Source: Mycogone perniciosa
Lineage: Eukaryota > Ascomycota > Sordariomycetes > Hypocreales > Hypocreaceae
Direction of reading: 5' to 3'
NCBI GenBank assembly: GCA_025331125.1
Contig: JAOALB010000096.1
Coordinates: forward strand, 17,334 to 81,333
DNA: 64,000 nt
The notes below the pieces were generated by a model. That model made no database searches. It saw only the letters and a list, made by a program, of their open reading frames with translations, and had not been told where the DNA came from. Positions 23,054 to 33,388 of the stretch are shown piece after piece. Every line of letters begins with the position of its first letter. Position 1 is the stretch's first letter. The translations under genes were made by a program, and so were the position numbers.

Positions 23054-24195
23054 TTTGGGGAGCAGATTCTGTTGCTAATGCAAGAAGTTGCTGACCGTTA
23101 TTCAGCTTGTCTTTAGATGCTGGCGTCAAGTAAATTATCTGAACCCAAAGGCAGCATCTCTCCCTTTATATATATAAAATATAGGCATTGTTTGTAGTCG
23201 AAAGTTTAGGTATACGCCTAGTAGAGTAAGGGCCGAAATATGTGTCCGCATTTTCTATACTATATAGAAAGTTTCCGGGCATAGATCTATTATTTGCGTT
23301 AGCTGTGACATCTTACGGTTGACAGAGCAGGGATTATAACGTCGACTGATGTGTACCCTTCTGCGTTAGAAATCCTGCAAAATCCATGGTGTTAACTTCT
23401 AATCCTACCCCCTCCCCCGGAGTTCTGGTCGCTAATTATGCTATTCTCTACCACATCCGTGGCGGAGCTGGCATTGAAGCCTGCCCAAGACATCCCATCG
23501 CTGTCTACAGTGGCATCACAAATTTTGGAATGGCTGAGCGAAGGCTTGCGAGAGGGTGATTGGACCAAAGTCTTCTTGTGTCACATAACATATATGGTCA
23601 CTTATCCACGCATATTGCGTGGAGCTTCACTTTTGCTGGATTTGTGGTCTGACATCTTGCCTACTGGCTCTTGTGCATCATTGGACCTTGGCAGTGGCGT
23701 GGGGAGGCCGGTAACAGCGACAGTATCAGATTCGCTCCCGCTGTGCAATGATCCTCTGGGACCGCATCACGGCGGATATCCCAACATATACCGTCGAGTG
23801 GACCGAGGGCAGGGGCTCAGCGCCCCCCAGGTTGGCAGCCGCTGACGAAGGTACGAATGAGCCATTCAGAGCCGACACCGAGAAGCACGAGAAGCAGATT
23901 GCCTCGGCCAACATCTTCGGCCGCACAACATCAAACTACTTCTGCCTACCAAGCAATCCAGAGCTCCAGGCGCCACGGGCGACAGTTGACCAGCGGGCAC
24001 CAAGGAGGCCTTCATTGAAATCACAAAGTATTATACGACCGATTCAAATCTGGACTGACGCTTGGCCGTAGTTACGTAAGACGTAGGCACCCAATCAGAC
24101 GCTCACTTCTCTCCTCTCCTATCTACTCCTCATACTCCGTACACGAAAGGCAGAATCTGGCCACCTTTCCCACCCACAGACGTCCACGTCCTCAC
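23054..24195. other. Spacer
   Basis: There is no supportable gene. A GC-richer patch at 23440-24070 contains open frames on both strands, but none shows a recognisable motif. The last 100 bases are pyrimidine-rich with TACTCCGTA at about 24135 and probably serve as promoter and leader of the F-box-like gene. Confidence 0.4.
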
Positions 24196-25530
24196 ATGTC
24201 TAACGAAGAAAGGCCTTGCTATCTCGGCGCTCTCGCGCCCGAGCTCATTGATAACATCTTATTTCACTTGGACTCGGTACGCGCCCTGGGCAACTTCATC
24301 ACTACCTCGCGCTTTATCTATCGGCGCTTCGAGGGGCGACAAGGGCCCATCGTCTTACATGTCCTGCACAATGAGCTCGGCCCTGTTTTGACAGACGCCA
24401 TATTCCTCAGCCAATTTCCTTACGCAGACCCCGGCGAGAGCCCAGAAAATTGGATGGTGTATTGGGATGGCATCCACACCATGGCCGCTGTATACAGGGA
24501 CCTGTTGGGCAGTGGCAGTGGCGGTGATATATCCGTCCCGAGCTTTACGGAACTGACGCAACAATGCCTCACGCTCCATAGGATGAATTTCCTTGCCAAT
24601 ACGTACTTTGCAGCACAGCTGCGCTGGTTCGACAGCGAGAGGCAGAAAGGTGAGGAGGGTAAGGGTGAGGGACCGGCTACAGCGCCGGCTACTGAACCGC
24701 CCTCGCGCGCGGAGCGGCTGCGGGTGCTGCGGGCGTTTTACCGCCGCCAGATCATCTGCAACGCCTGGGCGCCAACCAAACGCGAACCCCAGTGGTTGGA
24801 CCAGGACATGGCCGCCATCAGCAACACCAGTGACCACCAGGGCACACGCCTGGGCCTCTTCGCTGCCTTTGAGCCCTGGGAGCTGCAGCAGGTCGATCAC
24901 GTCGACCACTTCGTCACGCGGCTGTGCTCATTGCTCTCTCTCGCCGCAGAGAAGGCAGCGCAACCCATCAGCGAGGCTGAGTTTGGCCATCTTTTCTCAC
25001 ACTCAGACCTCTTAGTGCAGTACATGCGGAAGCACCCGAGCATCACTAACGCTGCGCTCCGCACCCCAGTGGTATCGCCAATGCGGCTGGGCAGCCAGTT
25101 TACAAAGCGATATTCGCTGCTTTGCCTTGAGTTTGCCTGGCAGAGCCACCGGTTAGACAGTTTCCCGGACCCGGCAAGAGACCCACGTGAGCAACAACAA
25201 CAACAACAACAGCAGCAGCAGCAGCAACAGGAGGAGGAGGAGGAGGAGGAGAAGGAGAAGGGGGTTGAATTCATCAGGGATGCCGTCGACCTGCCCCCGT
25301 TCGGCTGGGTGGACGCACTAGACGGGCGCTACGTGAACTGGTTTGGAAACGCGCTTGTCGAGGCCATTCCCAGGACGCCGGACGAGAAGGAAGAGACATA
25401 CCGCGCGCGCTATTTTTCAGTAGAATTGTGGAGAGGCGCCGGGTTTGCCTTGTGGGATCAGAGGCGGGTCGAGGCTATCAAGGAACTGGACCAACTGAGG
25501 GCTTTACAGACAGGGTGGGTTGTGTACTAG
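24196..25530 (+). CDS. F-box-like protein with polyQ/polyE tract
   Basis: An intronless frame of 444 aa. Residues 8-45 (LGALAPELIDNILFHLDSVRALGNF followed by TTSRFIYRRF) have the pattern of a fungal F-box, the Skp1-binding module of SCF ubiquitin ligases. The rest is helical and aromatic-rich without a known substrate-binding repeat. At about 332-352 a pure glutamine run of 13 (CAA/CAG) passes directly into a glutamate run, encoded by a trinucleotide repeat that is probably length-variable. After it comes a conserved-looking block with FGWVDALDGRYVNWFG. This resembles the many lineage-expanded F-box-like proteins of Eurotiomycetes. The substrate is unknown. Confidence 0.75.
   Translation: MSNEERPCYLGALAPELIDNILFHLDSVRALGNFITTSRFIYRRFEGRQGPIVLHVLHNELGPVLTDAIFLSQFPYADPGESPENWMVYWDGIHTMAAVYRDLLGSGSGGDISVPSFTELTQQCLTLHRMNFLANTYFAAQLRWFDSERQKGEEGKGEGPATAPATEPPSRAERLRVLRAFYRRQIICNAWAPTKREPQWLDQDMAAISNTSDHQGTRLGLFAAFEPWELQQVDHVDHFVTRLCSLLSLAAEKAAQPISEAEFGHLFSHSDLLVQYMRKHPSITNAALRTPVVSPMRLGSQFTKRYSLLCLEFAWQSHRLDSFPDPARDPREQQQQQQQQQQQQQEEEEEEEKEKGVEFIRDAVDLPPFGWVDALDGRYVNWFGNALVEAIPRTPDEKEETYRARYFSVELWRGAGFALWDQRRVEAIKELDQLRALQTGWVVY
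25191..25260 (+). repeat. Coding CAA/CAG then GAG trinucleotide repeat
   Basis: About thirteen CAA/CAG triplets are followed by GAG triplets within the F-box-like gene. They code polyglutamine then polyglutamate. Confidence 0.95.
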
Positions 25531-25795
25531 TACATAGTAGGTACTAGTTGTGGAACTAGTCATGGAGTACTCCGTACGTACGAGTATATTATCTATCTTG
25601 AACTAAGGAGGATAAAGACGAGAGTCACTTGTTTTCGATGCTGCTTCGCTATATGCTATATGCGCCTAGAGCTGGGGTTATATGCTCTAGGATTAGTATT
25701 GTTTTATGTATATTGGATACGAAGTACGGAGTACACCGACTTGAAATGGTTCACAGAACATAAATATCAAGGACAGGAAACGGTCCACCGAACAC
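25531..25795. other. Spacer between convergent genes
   Basis: The spacer contains the palindromic word GGAGTACTCCGTAC at about 25565 and another ACGGAGTAC at about 25726. No gene is seen. Confidence 0.5.
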
Positions 25796-26602
25796 CTAAC
25801 TCCTCAAGGCCTCGAGCCTATTTTGCATCCGGTCCATCATTGCCTTCGTATCCTCCCCCTCCTCCTCCTCCTCCTCCTCCTCCTTGTTATCCTGCTGCGG
25901 GGTTGTAGCAATGAGTTCTAGAGCGTTCAGGACTGTAGACGGCTTCCCAGTAGCAGACATACGGTCCTTAAGGATCTCTCCCAATACCTTATCAACCTCC
26001 CCCTGAGCAGCCTCCTCCTCAAACTCATCAAGGCTATCCTCGGGCAGGCTCTCCTCAACCATTTCCTCAATAATGCCCGCCTTCATCAGCTCTTTAGAAA
26101 GCTCCTGCATCGTGCCCGCCAGCTCGGGCAGGCGGATAAGCGAGTTGACGTCGCGTATAACGCTGACACTAGCGCGTATACTGCCCTCAATCTTACGGAC
26201 CGCAAATGCCTCGTTGATTTGCATCTGTACACTGCTAAGTTGCGCCTTGGACGTCACCAGGCGGGCTGACGTTCTGCGGCATCGTATCAGCTCCTGCGCA
26301 AAGGCTCGCACCTCCTTATGCGCCTGCGCCTGCCGCTGCGGGTCCCGCGCCGCCCGCTTGTCTGCTTGTAGGACTAGGTTCTTCGCCTTGGTTTCCTGCT
26401 GCTTCATGTGTGCAATGTCGCGGTCCAGTTTGCGGGCGTTGGACCGGATAAGTGCGTTGCATTTTCGGAGCTGTTTGCGTTTCGCGCGAGTTGTCAGCGA
26501 AGCATGACGATGGTGCACGATGCTAAGAGTGATAAGGCTGGAAGGCGGACCTACCTGTGCCTGAGGGTCAGGCTTTACGAAAATCGCCTTGAGGTTTTCC
26601 AT
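25796..26602 (-). CDS. vps24: ESCRT-III subunit Vps24 (CHMP3)
   Basis: Two exons (transcript order 26602-26555, 26470-25796) give 240 aa. The 84-base intron has GTAGGT and CAAACAG borders and falls after residue 16, inside the conserved KPDPQAQ/LRKCNALIR junction. The protein is a Snf7-family ESCRT-III component. It has a basic N-terminal helix with KCNALIR and KLDRDI, a long helical core ending in the near-invariant block TSKAQLSSVQMQINEAFAVR, then KAGIIEEMVE and an acidic, autoinhibitory C-terminus containing an eight-glutamate run. Vps24 polymerises with Snf7 and Vps2 on endosomes to sort cargo into multivesicular bodies. It also supports pH signalling in fungi. The polyE insertion, encoded by CTC repeats on the plus strand, is the only unusual element. 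Confidence 0.92.
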   Translation of the reverse strand: MENLKAIFVKPDPQAQVGPPSSLITLSIVHHRHASLTTRAKRKQLRKCNALIRSNARKLDRDIAHMKQQETKAKNLVLQADKRAARDPQRQAQAHKEVRAFAQELIRCRRTSARLVTSKAQLSSVQMQINEAFAVRKIEGSIRASVSVIRDVNSLIRLPELAGTMQELSKELMKAGIIEEMVEESLPEDSLDEFEEEAAQGEVDKVLGEILKDRMSATGKPSTVLNALELIATTPQQDNKEEEEEEEEGEDTKAMMDRMQNRLEALRS

Positions 26603-27531
26603 CGTGACAACAGAAAGACGGGTAATGCTGGGAGGTTGCAAGAGTGTGTTCTCAGCGTGGAGCGCGTTAGTGGTGCACTTACCCACCCACAGTGTTTAGC
26701 GGCGCCGTTATGCTCAGGAGTGATAGCAGCCTGGGACTGGATCCTGTTTACTGAGCCTTGACGAAAGTCGGAAGATAAGTCGAGGTCGAGATGTGATGAG
26801 CGGGAGAATTCAGAGGTCTCAGACGAAAAGCGGAGGGGACACACAAGCCAGGATGTTTGGAGGGGCAGAATTGAGAATGCTGGGGTGAGTTCGAGGCAGC
26901 AAGGGTTTGAGAATCGATATTGATGACAATACGGAGTAGCCAGCGCTTAGAGAGTGCGTGCGCTTACTTACTAGCGCTGATTCGCTGGTTGGAACCACCA
27001 GAAAATGATTCCCCATGAGAATGCAGCTTCAGGTTGAATTGACGCTGTCCGGTCTGCCGGTATGGCCAACCTGTTCTTTCCCTGGATCAAACATCATTAT
27101 AGAGGAGAGCCTTGTGCCTCTATGAAGCCCGTTCTGAGGCGTTCTCAGGCCCGCCGACGGTCATATTGGGCCAACATACAAAGGCCATGGGGACATATAT
27201 CGGGCCAACATACAAAGAACATGGGAACATAGATCGGCCCAAGGCATAGAGATCATGGGAAGAAGTAATGTAGATGAAGGGCTGTTATTTTCTATAAGAG
27301 GAGTGGGAGACCTCAAGATGAACGACTCATCATCCACTCTTACGCATCACAACACCCATCTCTTCCGCCTATCATCTCAATTCATCCTCAAAAGTACCTA
27401 GGCAGGCATACTACAGCCGTCGGCAACACAGCATTAGACCGTCCCTTTTGCCCTTCCCATTATTATTGTCTCCAAACACCTAGTGTCAACAAGCGTCAAA
27501 GTCGCCAATCACAGTCATCATCGTCATCACC
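26603..27531. other. Spacer with likely promoters at both ends
   Basis: The right half (27300-27530) is rich in pyrimidine and CA, with CATC and CACC runs, like a fungal 5' leader pointing right. No coding region is supported apart from the flanking genes. Confidence 0.45.
27168..27262. repeat. 34-base minisatellite, about 2.8 copies
   Basis: The unit starts GGGCCAACATACAAAG and ends CATAKATC. Copies run 27168-27201 and 27202-27235, with a shortened, diverged third copy from 27236. Confidence 0.85.
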
Positions 27532-27786
27532 ATGCCCAGAAACCAAGAGACGTGCTCCCAGTGCGGTGCCTGGAGCCGTGGGATAGCAGAATATATACAG
27601 ATATCGGTCCGGTGCCCAGATAAAGTTCAATGCCACACCTGTACATGATTTGCAGGACGACTCATGAAGTGCTGCGGTAACTCGCAGTGCGCTTACGGCT
27701 ATAGAATATGCCTTCTTTGCAGGGGCACCGGGACGAAGAGGGAGCATCGGAAGTGCACAGTACGGACGCACGTTGACTACGTCTAA
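27532..27786 (+). pseudogene. Cysteine-rich (zinc-ribbon-like) small ORF interrupted by one in-frame TGA
   Basis: The frame from ATG 27532 encodes CxxC-type pairs (TCSQCG, QCHTC), then a single TGA at 27646-27648. The same frame continues with CCGNSQC, ICLLCRGTG and HRKC until TAA at 27784-27786, 84 codons in all. Cysteine pairs on both sides of the stop suggest one former zinc-binding protein. The CRGTG part recalls DnaJ-type zinc fingers. The 5' side looks like a proper promoter and leader. I tried intron models with nearby GT/AG pairs; each either loses the cysteine-rich second half or shifts into a stop. It could instead be a 38-residue peptide. I do not recognise the family. Confidence 0.35.
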
Positions 27787-29553
27787 GCTTTGGGTCCCGG
27801 GGAAGACGTCCATATGGTTCGTTTTAGCTGGGTGGAGGACTATTGGGCTGGACCCAAAAAGCCTGTTCGAATAACGCACAAGTGTAGAATCTCCACACAA
27901 TGGGATCTCAAGGAGGTTTCTCGGGGCAAGAATAGCTGTCTACTGGGCAAAGAATTATCAGGCTGGACCTAGCCTGGACTATGTTTGTAGGGTGAAGAAG
28001 ATTTGAATTTACATAACCGCTCATTTAGCTACCTTAACTCCGTTCCGTGCATAGGTGGCTTGGTGCTATGTTCTCGAGCTTTTGGACAAATGTCGTCGCA
28101 GTCCAGAAAGAAGCGAAGACCCGCCCTCTCGTCCACGTTCATCAAGCCAAATGCGGACGAATTCTTCATTGCGAATTGCGAGGCAGCTTCTGATAAGCTG
28201 GATTTCCTTACTCTAAAATACTAGATTAGAGGCGAACACCCTAACATCGGAACAAAATATTAAATCTGCGCTTAAGATTCTCTATATCATTATCACAAAC
28301 TCAATAGGTATGAGACTGTATTGGTATGGACATGTCACTTGACGTCGCCACTCAGCACCAGTCAGGCTGACTGATTACTATTGGATACCAGAGCATAGAT
28401 ATAATGTGACTTGGTAGTGGCACTTGTGTAGTACTTATATGTACCTTATACAAGGTACCCCATTTTATATATTAGGATGGTTATCCATCATTGTTCCTAG
28501 GTACATCATGTGTGTACACTCCTACCTGTCTTTCAGCCACCTGGCTGCTCCACACCTGCCGCGTATAGCGCATCATAGAGTGAGCCATCAATCGCAGATC
28601 AACAGTATAGGGGTTCATAGAACTGCTCTGACAATTAAAACGATACAATTCGATTTTCTCTTGCTGTTCCCAGGTTGGATGGGAACAACTGCTTTGTAAG
28701 CAGATGATAATAAGGCTTTCAGTCGTTCTGGCTGAATCTGAAAGAATAGAATAAAATAGAAAAAGCCGGAATAGTACTCCATAGTGTTGTGGGTAAAAAG
28801 GCTGGGATAAATGGTCATAGTTCCATTGGTAAGGTTGACATCAGCAGTCACAGCACACGATAAAGGTCGAAAGCACTTGAATTCCTCTCTGTTCCTCAGA
28901 AAATATTAGGTTCTCTTGATATATAGAACAATAGGGATAAGATGCTACATAGCTGCCTTTTATATCTCTATCTCCTCTCTAATCACGTTAAAGTGCAATA
29001 TTTAATAAAAGGAATCTAACACAAATCTCTAGACAGGGTGACCCCTTACAGTGAGTGCGCTAAATCGGAGCATCGAGAGTTTTGGATCCACGATGTCACT
29101 TTCCCATACATCTACTATGAAAAGGTACCCCCTAGAGGCGGGCAAAACACGGGAGTATGTACGGTCCGGTCCGTACTTCGTAGTCCGAGATTCCGAGATA
29201 CATCACTAAGTGTTTACACCCCCTGTACGTCCTAAAGTGGACAGACTTAAAGATATAAGGGCCAGAGGAGCCCACCTTCTTTGAAAGACATTCCCTTTCT
29301 TTTCCGGTTGCTGAATGGAAAGAGTTTTTTTTTATTGTGTAACATTGTAGCCACAAACAGCCACGTGGCGCAGTAAATCCACTTCCGTCCGTACAATGAG
29401 CAGACGCGCACTTATAAAAGAGAGGCTCGCCACTCTTCTCTCGCTCACACGATTTTGCCTCTTCACGCACCTTTTCAGAGTGGAAAAACCCCGCGTCCAC
29501 TTTCTTCTTCTTCTTCTTTCTTCGTTTCAAGTAACTACCTACAATAGAGTACC
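27787..29553. other. Gene-poor spacer
   Basis: There is no supportable gene. The last 150 bases (29400-29550) look like a promoter for the Rep-like relic. Confidence 0.45.
29412..29420 (+). promoter_or_regulatory. TATA-like box upstream of Rep-like relic
   Basis: TTATAAAAG lies 142 bases before the ATG at 29554. It is followed by CT-rich sequence typical of a fungal transcription start region. Confidence 0.4.
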
Positions 29554-30441
29554 ATGGCGAGTGATGTTGTTGGACTACCTGCTAGTGACAGTGGTCATGA
29601 AGTTTTCCCACCTCAGTCTAGTGAACCCCCGGGGATTCTCATACCGGGTAAGAACGATGAGTTGCAGGGAAAGACATTTTTTGTGACTTACTTGGGGAGC
29701 CGAGTCAATGACCAGGAAGACTTTCTTCGTTATTTGAAGGAGTCTCTGGAACCAAACTTGCCTGTTGTTTGTGGGACGGAGAGGGCTACTGTACGGATTT
29801 TCGGTAGCAAGGAACTGCATGCAGACGGGCTGCGTTATCATGTGTTGTTATCTTTCTCGAAGAGGATTCACTGGAGACGGGCTCGAAGCTGTCTGTTGGT
29901 ATGGATTGATGTGGATAGCAACCGAGAGATCGACACTGATTCAATTTTTATTCGCAAGAAGTATCCTCACGAGTCTGATTCGAAATGGTATGTACGTGTT
30001 GGGGCCTTTATCGCTAAGGTAGGCGATGTGTTTGGTGCTAGGATGAATGCGCAGGCGAAGGCAGCGAAGGCAGCGAAGGCAGCGAAGGCAAATCAGAAGA
30101 ATGAGATTCTGAAGAAAATCATTGACACTGAATATCAGGACGAAGCCGCTGCTTTGTTGAAGGAGCATTTCTCGAAGAAGTGGTCTTCGAATGCGGCCGA
30201 TGTCCGGTGTTTCCTAAGCCAGAAGACGCGTCGAGCTGAACCATACCAGCCGGGTTCCGAGTAGCTGCCCTGGAGTGTGCCAAAAAAAATGTCGGAGTGG
30301 CGTAAGAGCAAATTTCCTCTACATAATGGTAGACGGCTTGTGCCTCTGATCATTATTAGAGAACCGCGATGTGGGAAGACTGAGTGGGCACTTTCTTGGG
30401 GCCGTCCGGCTGTCATAGCAAGGCACTATGTTTGCTTGTAG
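29554..30441 (+). pseudogene. Endogenous CRESS-DNA virus Rep remnant (genomovirus/geminivirus-like), nuclease-dead
   Basis: The frame opens at 29554. One amber TAG at 30262-30264 ends the first 236 residues, and the same frame continues to TAG 30439-30441. Before the stop, rolling-circle motifs can be placed: motif I as FFVTYL (about 42-47), motif II around YHVLLSF, and motif III within AFIAKVGDVFG. The first His of the HxH pair reads as Arg, and the catalytic Tyr of YxxK is Phe, so DNA nicking should be lost. A lysine/alanine repeat (AKA-type, near 30057-30090) follows. After the stop a Walker-A-like PRCGKTEWA (about 30365-30391) marks the start of a superfamily 3 helicase, which then breaks off before Walker B. 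It is an old genomic insertion, not a functional virus gene. The N-terminal half may still be expressed. Confidence 0.65.
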
Positions 30442-32875
30442 GGAGACTATAGAATTTGTTAGTAAAAACATATGATGTCCGTGTTAATGTATGTTCATCT
30501 AACCGTGTTAACGGCCATAACTGCTCGAGATTGTTTCGCTCTCGCCCAACCCGAACCTGAGTGCGAGCTTGTAGGTCCCGCCGCTGGACTTGGAAGACAA
30601 TGATTCCGACGAAACCGACCGAACTGGCTGGAGACTCTATCAAATGGGATTTCAAGACAGAACATCAACCACCATTCGCAACGTTCCTAGTTTCCCTTGA
30701 GACTTATGTTCCTACACTTAGAACAAGACATGCCTAACTTGTTGAAAGATTGTGATACCTCATGGCTCCGTCGTCACAGGAGATGATAATATAAGGGACA
30801 TAATAATAAGTGGATGAAAGGTTCCTAAAGGGATGGATACTTTGGACCATGGTCATGATTCCTACACACGATGGACATTAGCACAAGTCTGTTGCAAGCG
30901 GTCCCGAGTGTATACGACCATAGGTAGTGGAAAATTCGGGGCTCTGTCAAGCTTTTGCTTTTGAGTTCAATGTCTTCCATTTTTTGCATCCCAAGATCCC
31001 AAATTTGGAATCGTATGATTCCGTTCTTGCAGGATAATGAACCTCCCACACTAATTGTATCTCTCCTGCAACTATAAACGCTAGTAAATAATACAGGGGG
31101 TAGAGTATGTATGAAATAAGATAGCGTCTTGTTCCGGGCAATATCTACGCGCAGATCTAGGCGGAGTGACATACAGAATCTTAACGTCAAACCTTATGTC
31201 CGATACGGGGTATGGATATAGCGATTAACTATTGTCTCACCTTCCTAAGTGGGAAGGCTGAGTAGCTGAATCCTCGGGCAACTGGTGGGACGATCATCTC
31301 CTGTCACTAGCTGCATGATGGATCTAATTAATTACGTATATGATATGTAAATAATGGCATTCTTTAATCAAGCGTTTCTATTGGAAGTACAAGATCATAG
31401 ACAAACAGGATTCAATACCTAGCGTGAAGTGCAAATCTCTTAATACATCAAAGTCCGAAGACAAGCCATTTCTGAGTGTAGCTAGTAGATCCTATCTATC
31501 GCCAAGTAGTCATCAAGTAGTACTATTAACTCAACAAGGGTTGTCACGATCTCATCAGTTTAACGGAGCAGATAAGTACGCATCCCATGCATGGTATGCG
31601 GTAAGGGGGCTCAGCAGTATTTGACGTACACGACCCTTGTCAGCTAGAGAGCATATGATAGAACCTGATACACTACGAATATTTAGAATAATATTGTCTT
31701 AATACAGCTATTTTTTATAATACTTCCTGATAGATCTTCTAAATCTTATCACATATAATAGTATATTTGATAATATTCTCTAGTTTAAAATTGACTACTA
31801 GTACCATCAAATAAACTTAATTCGAAGGCCAAAAGCCTGTAATAGCTAAGGGCTTTGATAGGGTAGCGAGTTGAATATGCCTCAATTGTGAGTATCTTTC
31901 TCATAGCCCAACTTGAGTGGGAAATAAATGCATACCGCAAAGCATGCTGTCTAATTGCCTAGGTCAGTACTCCGTATCCCCAACAGTAACAGCTATGGTC
32001 TCCTAAAGGATAGGAAGTGGATACGCACTAACAGTCTGGATTTGGCTCCTTCGGAGTTATGTAAATATGTGGCTGAAAATCGTTAAAGCCTAAGGTATGG
32101 TAGGTTTAACTAAAACTGCCATAGAATTAAGCGAATGTCCAGGGAAATAGCCAAACCCCCTCTTCTAGGTCACTAATCACTAACAGTGACCCATAATAAC
32201 TGACCTGAAGGAGCTGATCACTTGATCAGTGCATTCGTACATGCGCTTTTAGTATGGATCTTCTAATACTCTATTATGTGTGGTTTAGAGTTCTCCCTAC
32301 CATGCCGTCTGCGAGTAACAGGAAGTTAGATATCTCCTCGACTATTCTAGATATAATACTATACAAGTAGAAGTAACTATATACTACCAATAATTCATAA
32401 TAAATATTGCTATTAGCAAAGCAATACGCAAAAGTATAGGTCCATACTTCATCGACAGCGTGGTTACAATTGCTTATAGACCCGGTTGCCATTCAATTCC
32501 CGTCTCTATATACCGTTAGTCTATTTGATAAGGGGTTAATGGGTGCAAGGGACGTTTGCTAAGCCATAGCAGCAGAATTGGGCACTCTTGTCAATTTCTA
32601 AATTTAATCCTTGCTATTAATTCTATGTATTTCCTGCTGTATACCTGCTAGATCTAGAAATGCGGACTGACTACGGAGTAGTGTCCCCGTATTCCGGAAT
32701 AATAGGGAGGAGCCTTGCTCCATTATTTAACCATGCTGATCCCACCGAAGGATTCCAGCGCCACGATGAATGCAGATCTCCTCGCCCAGAAAGAGTGGTA
32801 ACCAGGGTAGGCTCTCCAAATCTTTGCTTAAGCTTCATCTGGATGATCTACAGAATAAGTTCCTTAGACCCATTA

Positions 32876-33074
32876 GCGCAGCCATAAGTCAAATCTATCA
32901 AATACGTACGTACCGAAGTGGCATACATACCAAAACTATCAAATTCAATATATAACATGTATTATTATGCGTATTTTTATGAGATACGGTATAAATTATC
33001 TGATAAATTTGATATCTTACATATTTCACTTCAGTACGTATTTATTTGATAGATTTGACTTGACGGCTGCACTG
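32876..33074. mobile_element. MITE-like element with long terminal inverted repeats
   Basis: The left arm starts GCGCAGCCATAAGTC and continues AAATCTATCAAATACG to about 32920. The right arm, read on the other strand from 33074, starts CAGTGCAGCCGTCAAGTC and continues with the same AAATCTATCAAAT word and a CGTAC...GAAGTG end. The arms are about 45-50 bases with few mismatches. The core is about 100 bases, very AT-rich and non-coding. The size and arms suggest a non-autonomous DNA transposon of Tc1/mariner or pogo type. I could not define the target-site duplication with certainty. Confidence 0.65.
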
Positions 33075-33282
33075 AGACCCATAGGGTGTGAAATCAACTT
33101 GCCCGTTTTTGATACGTAAGAGAGGGATATACTTAGTTTCTCCATGACACCAAGGATGCCCTGTGGGGATAGCCTGTAGTTCTAGCTCCCCAAGGCGATC
33201 GAAGCGTCTAGATACGCTCAACTAGCCGACCTCCACACGGGTATAGTGGCGATAAGGGAAGTCATAACCATCATCGGCTAGG

Positions 33283-33288
33283 TATAAA
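33283..33288 (+). promoter_or_regulatory. TATA box of the 33.4-kb secreted protein gene
   Basis: TATAAA lies 106 bases before the ATG, followed by a CT-rich leader. Confidence 0.45.
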
Positions 33289-33388
33289 GGTTCGCTGAAT
33301 TCTCTATCCTCAAGTAACCTCACACTGCTCATTAAACTTCTTCTCTACAGACTATACGACCCGTCCATACAAGAGATCTAGTTTCATA

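Larger units (their letters stand above)
30442..33388. other. Gene-poor AT-rich spacer
   Basis: I can support no gene in nearly 3 kb. Subregions at 31680-31800 and 32330-32480 are strongly AT-rich. The inverted-repeat element at 32876-33074 is listed separately. Confidence 0.45.

Noticed and set aside
24355..25274. Antisense frames over the F-box-like gene, including a Ser/Cys-repeat protein
   Set aside because: They are produced by the CAA/GAG repeat and high GC of the sense gene.
27641..27722. Possible 82-base intron removing the TGA in the cysteine-rich ORF
   Set aside because: The donor GTACAT is weak, and splicing would discard the second set of cysteines and give an unlikely protein.
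29100..29550. Search for a CRESS-virus origin nonanucleotide (TAATATTAC-type) near the Rep relic
   Set aside because: No convincing stem-loop with that sequence was seen; an isolated AATATTACC near 45090 is far away and not in a hairpin.
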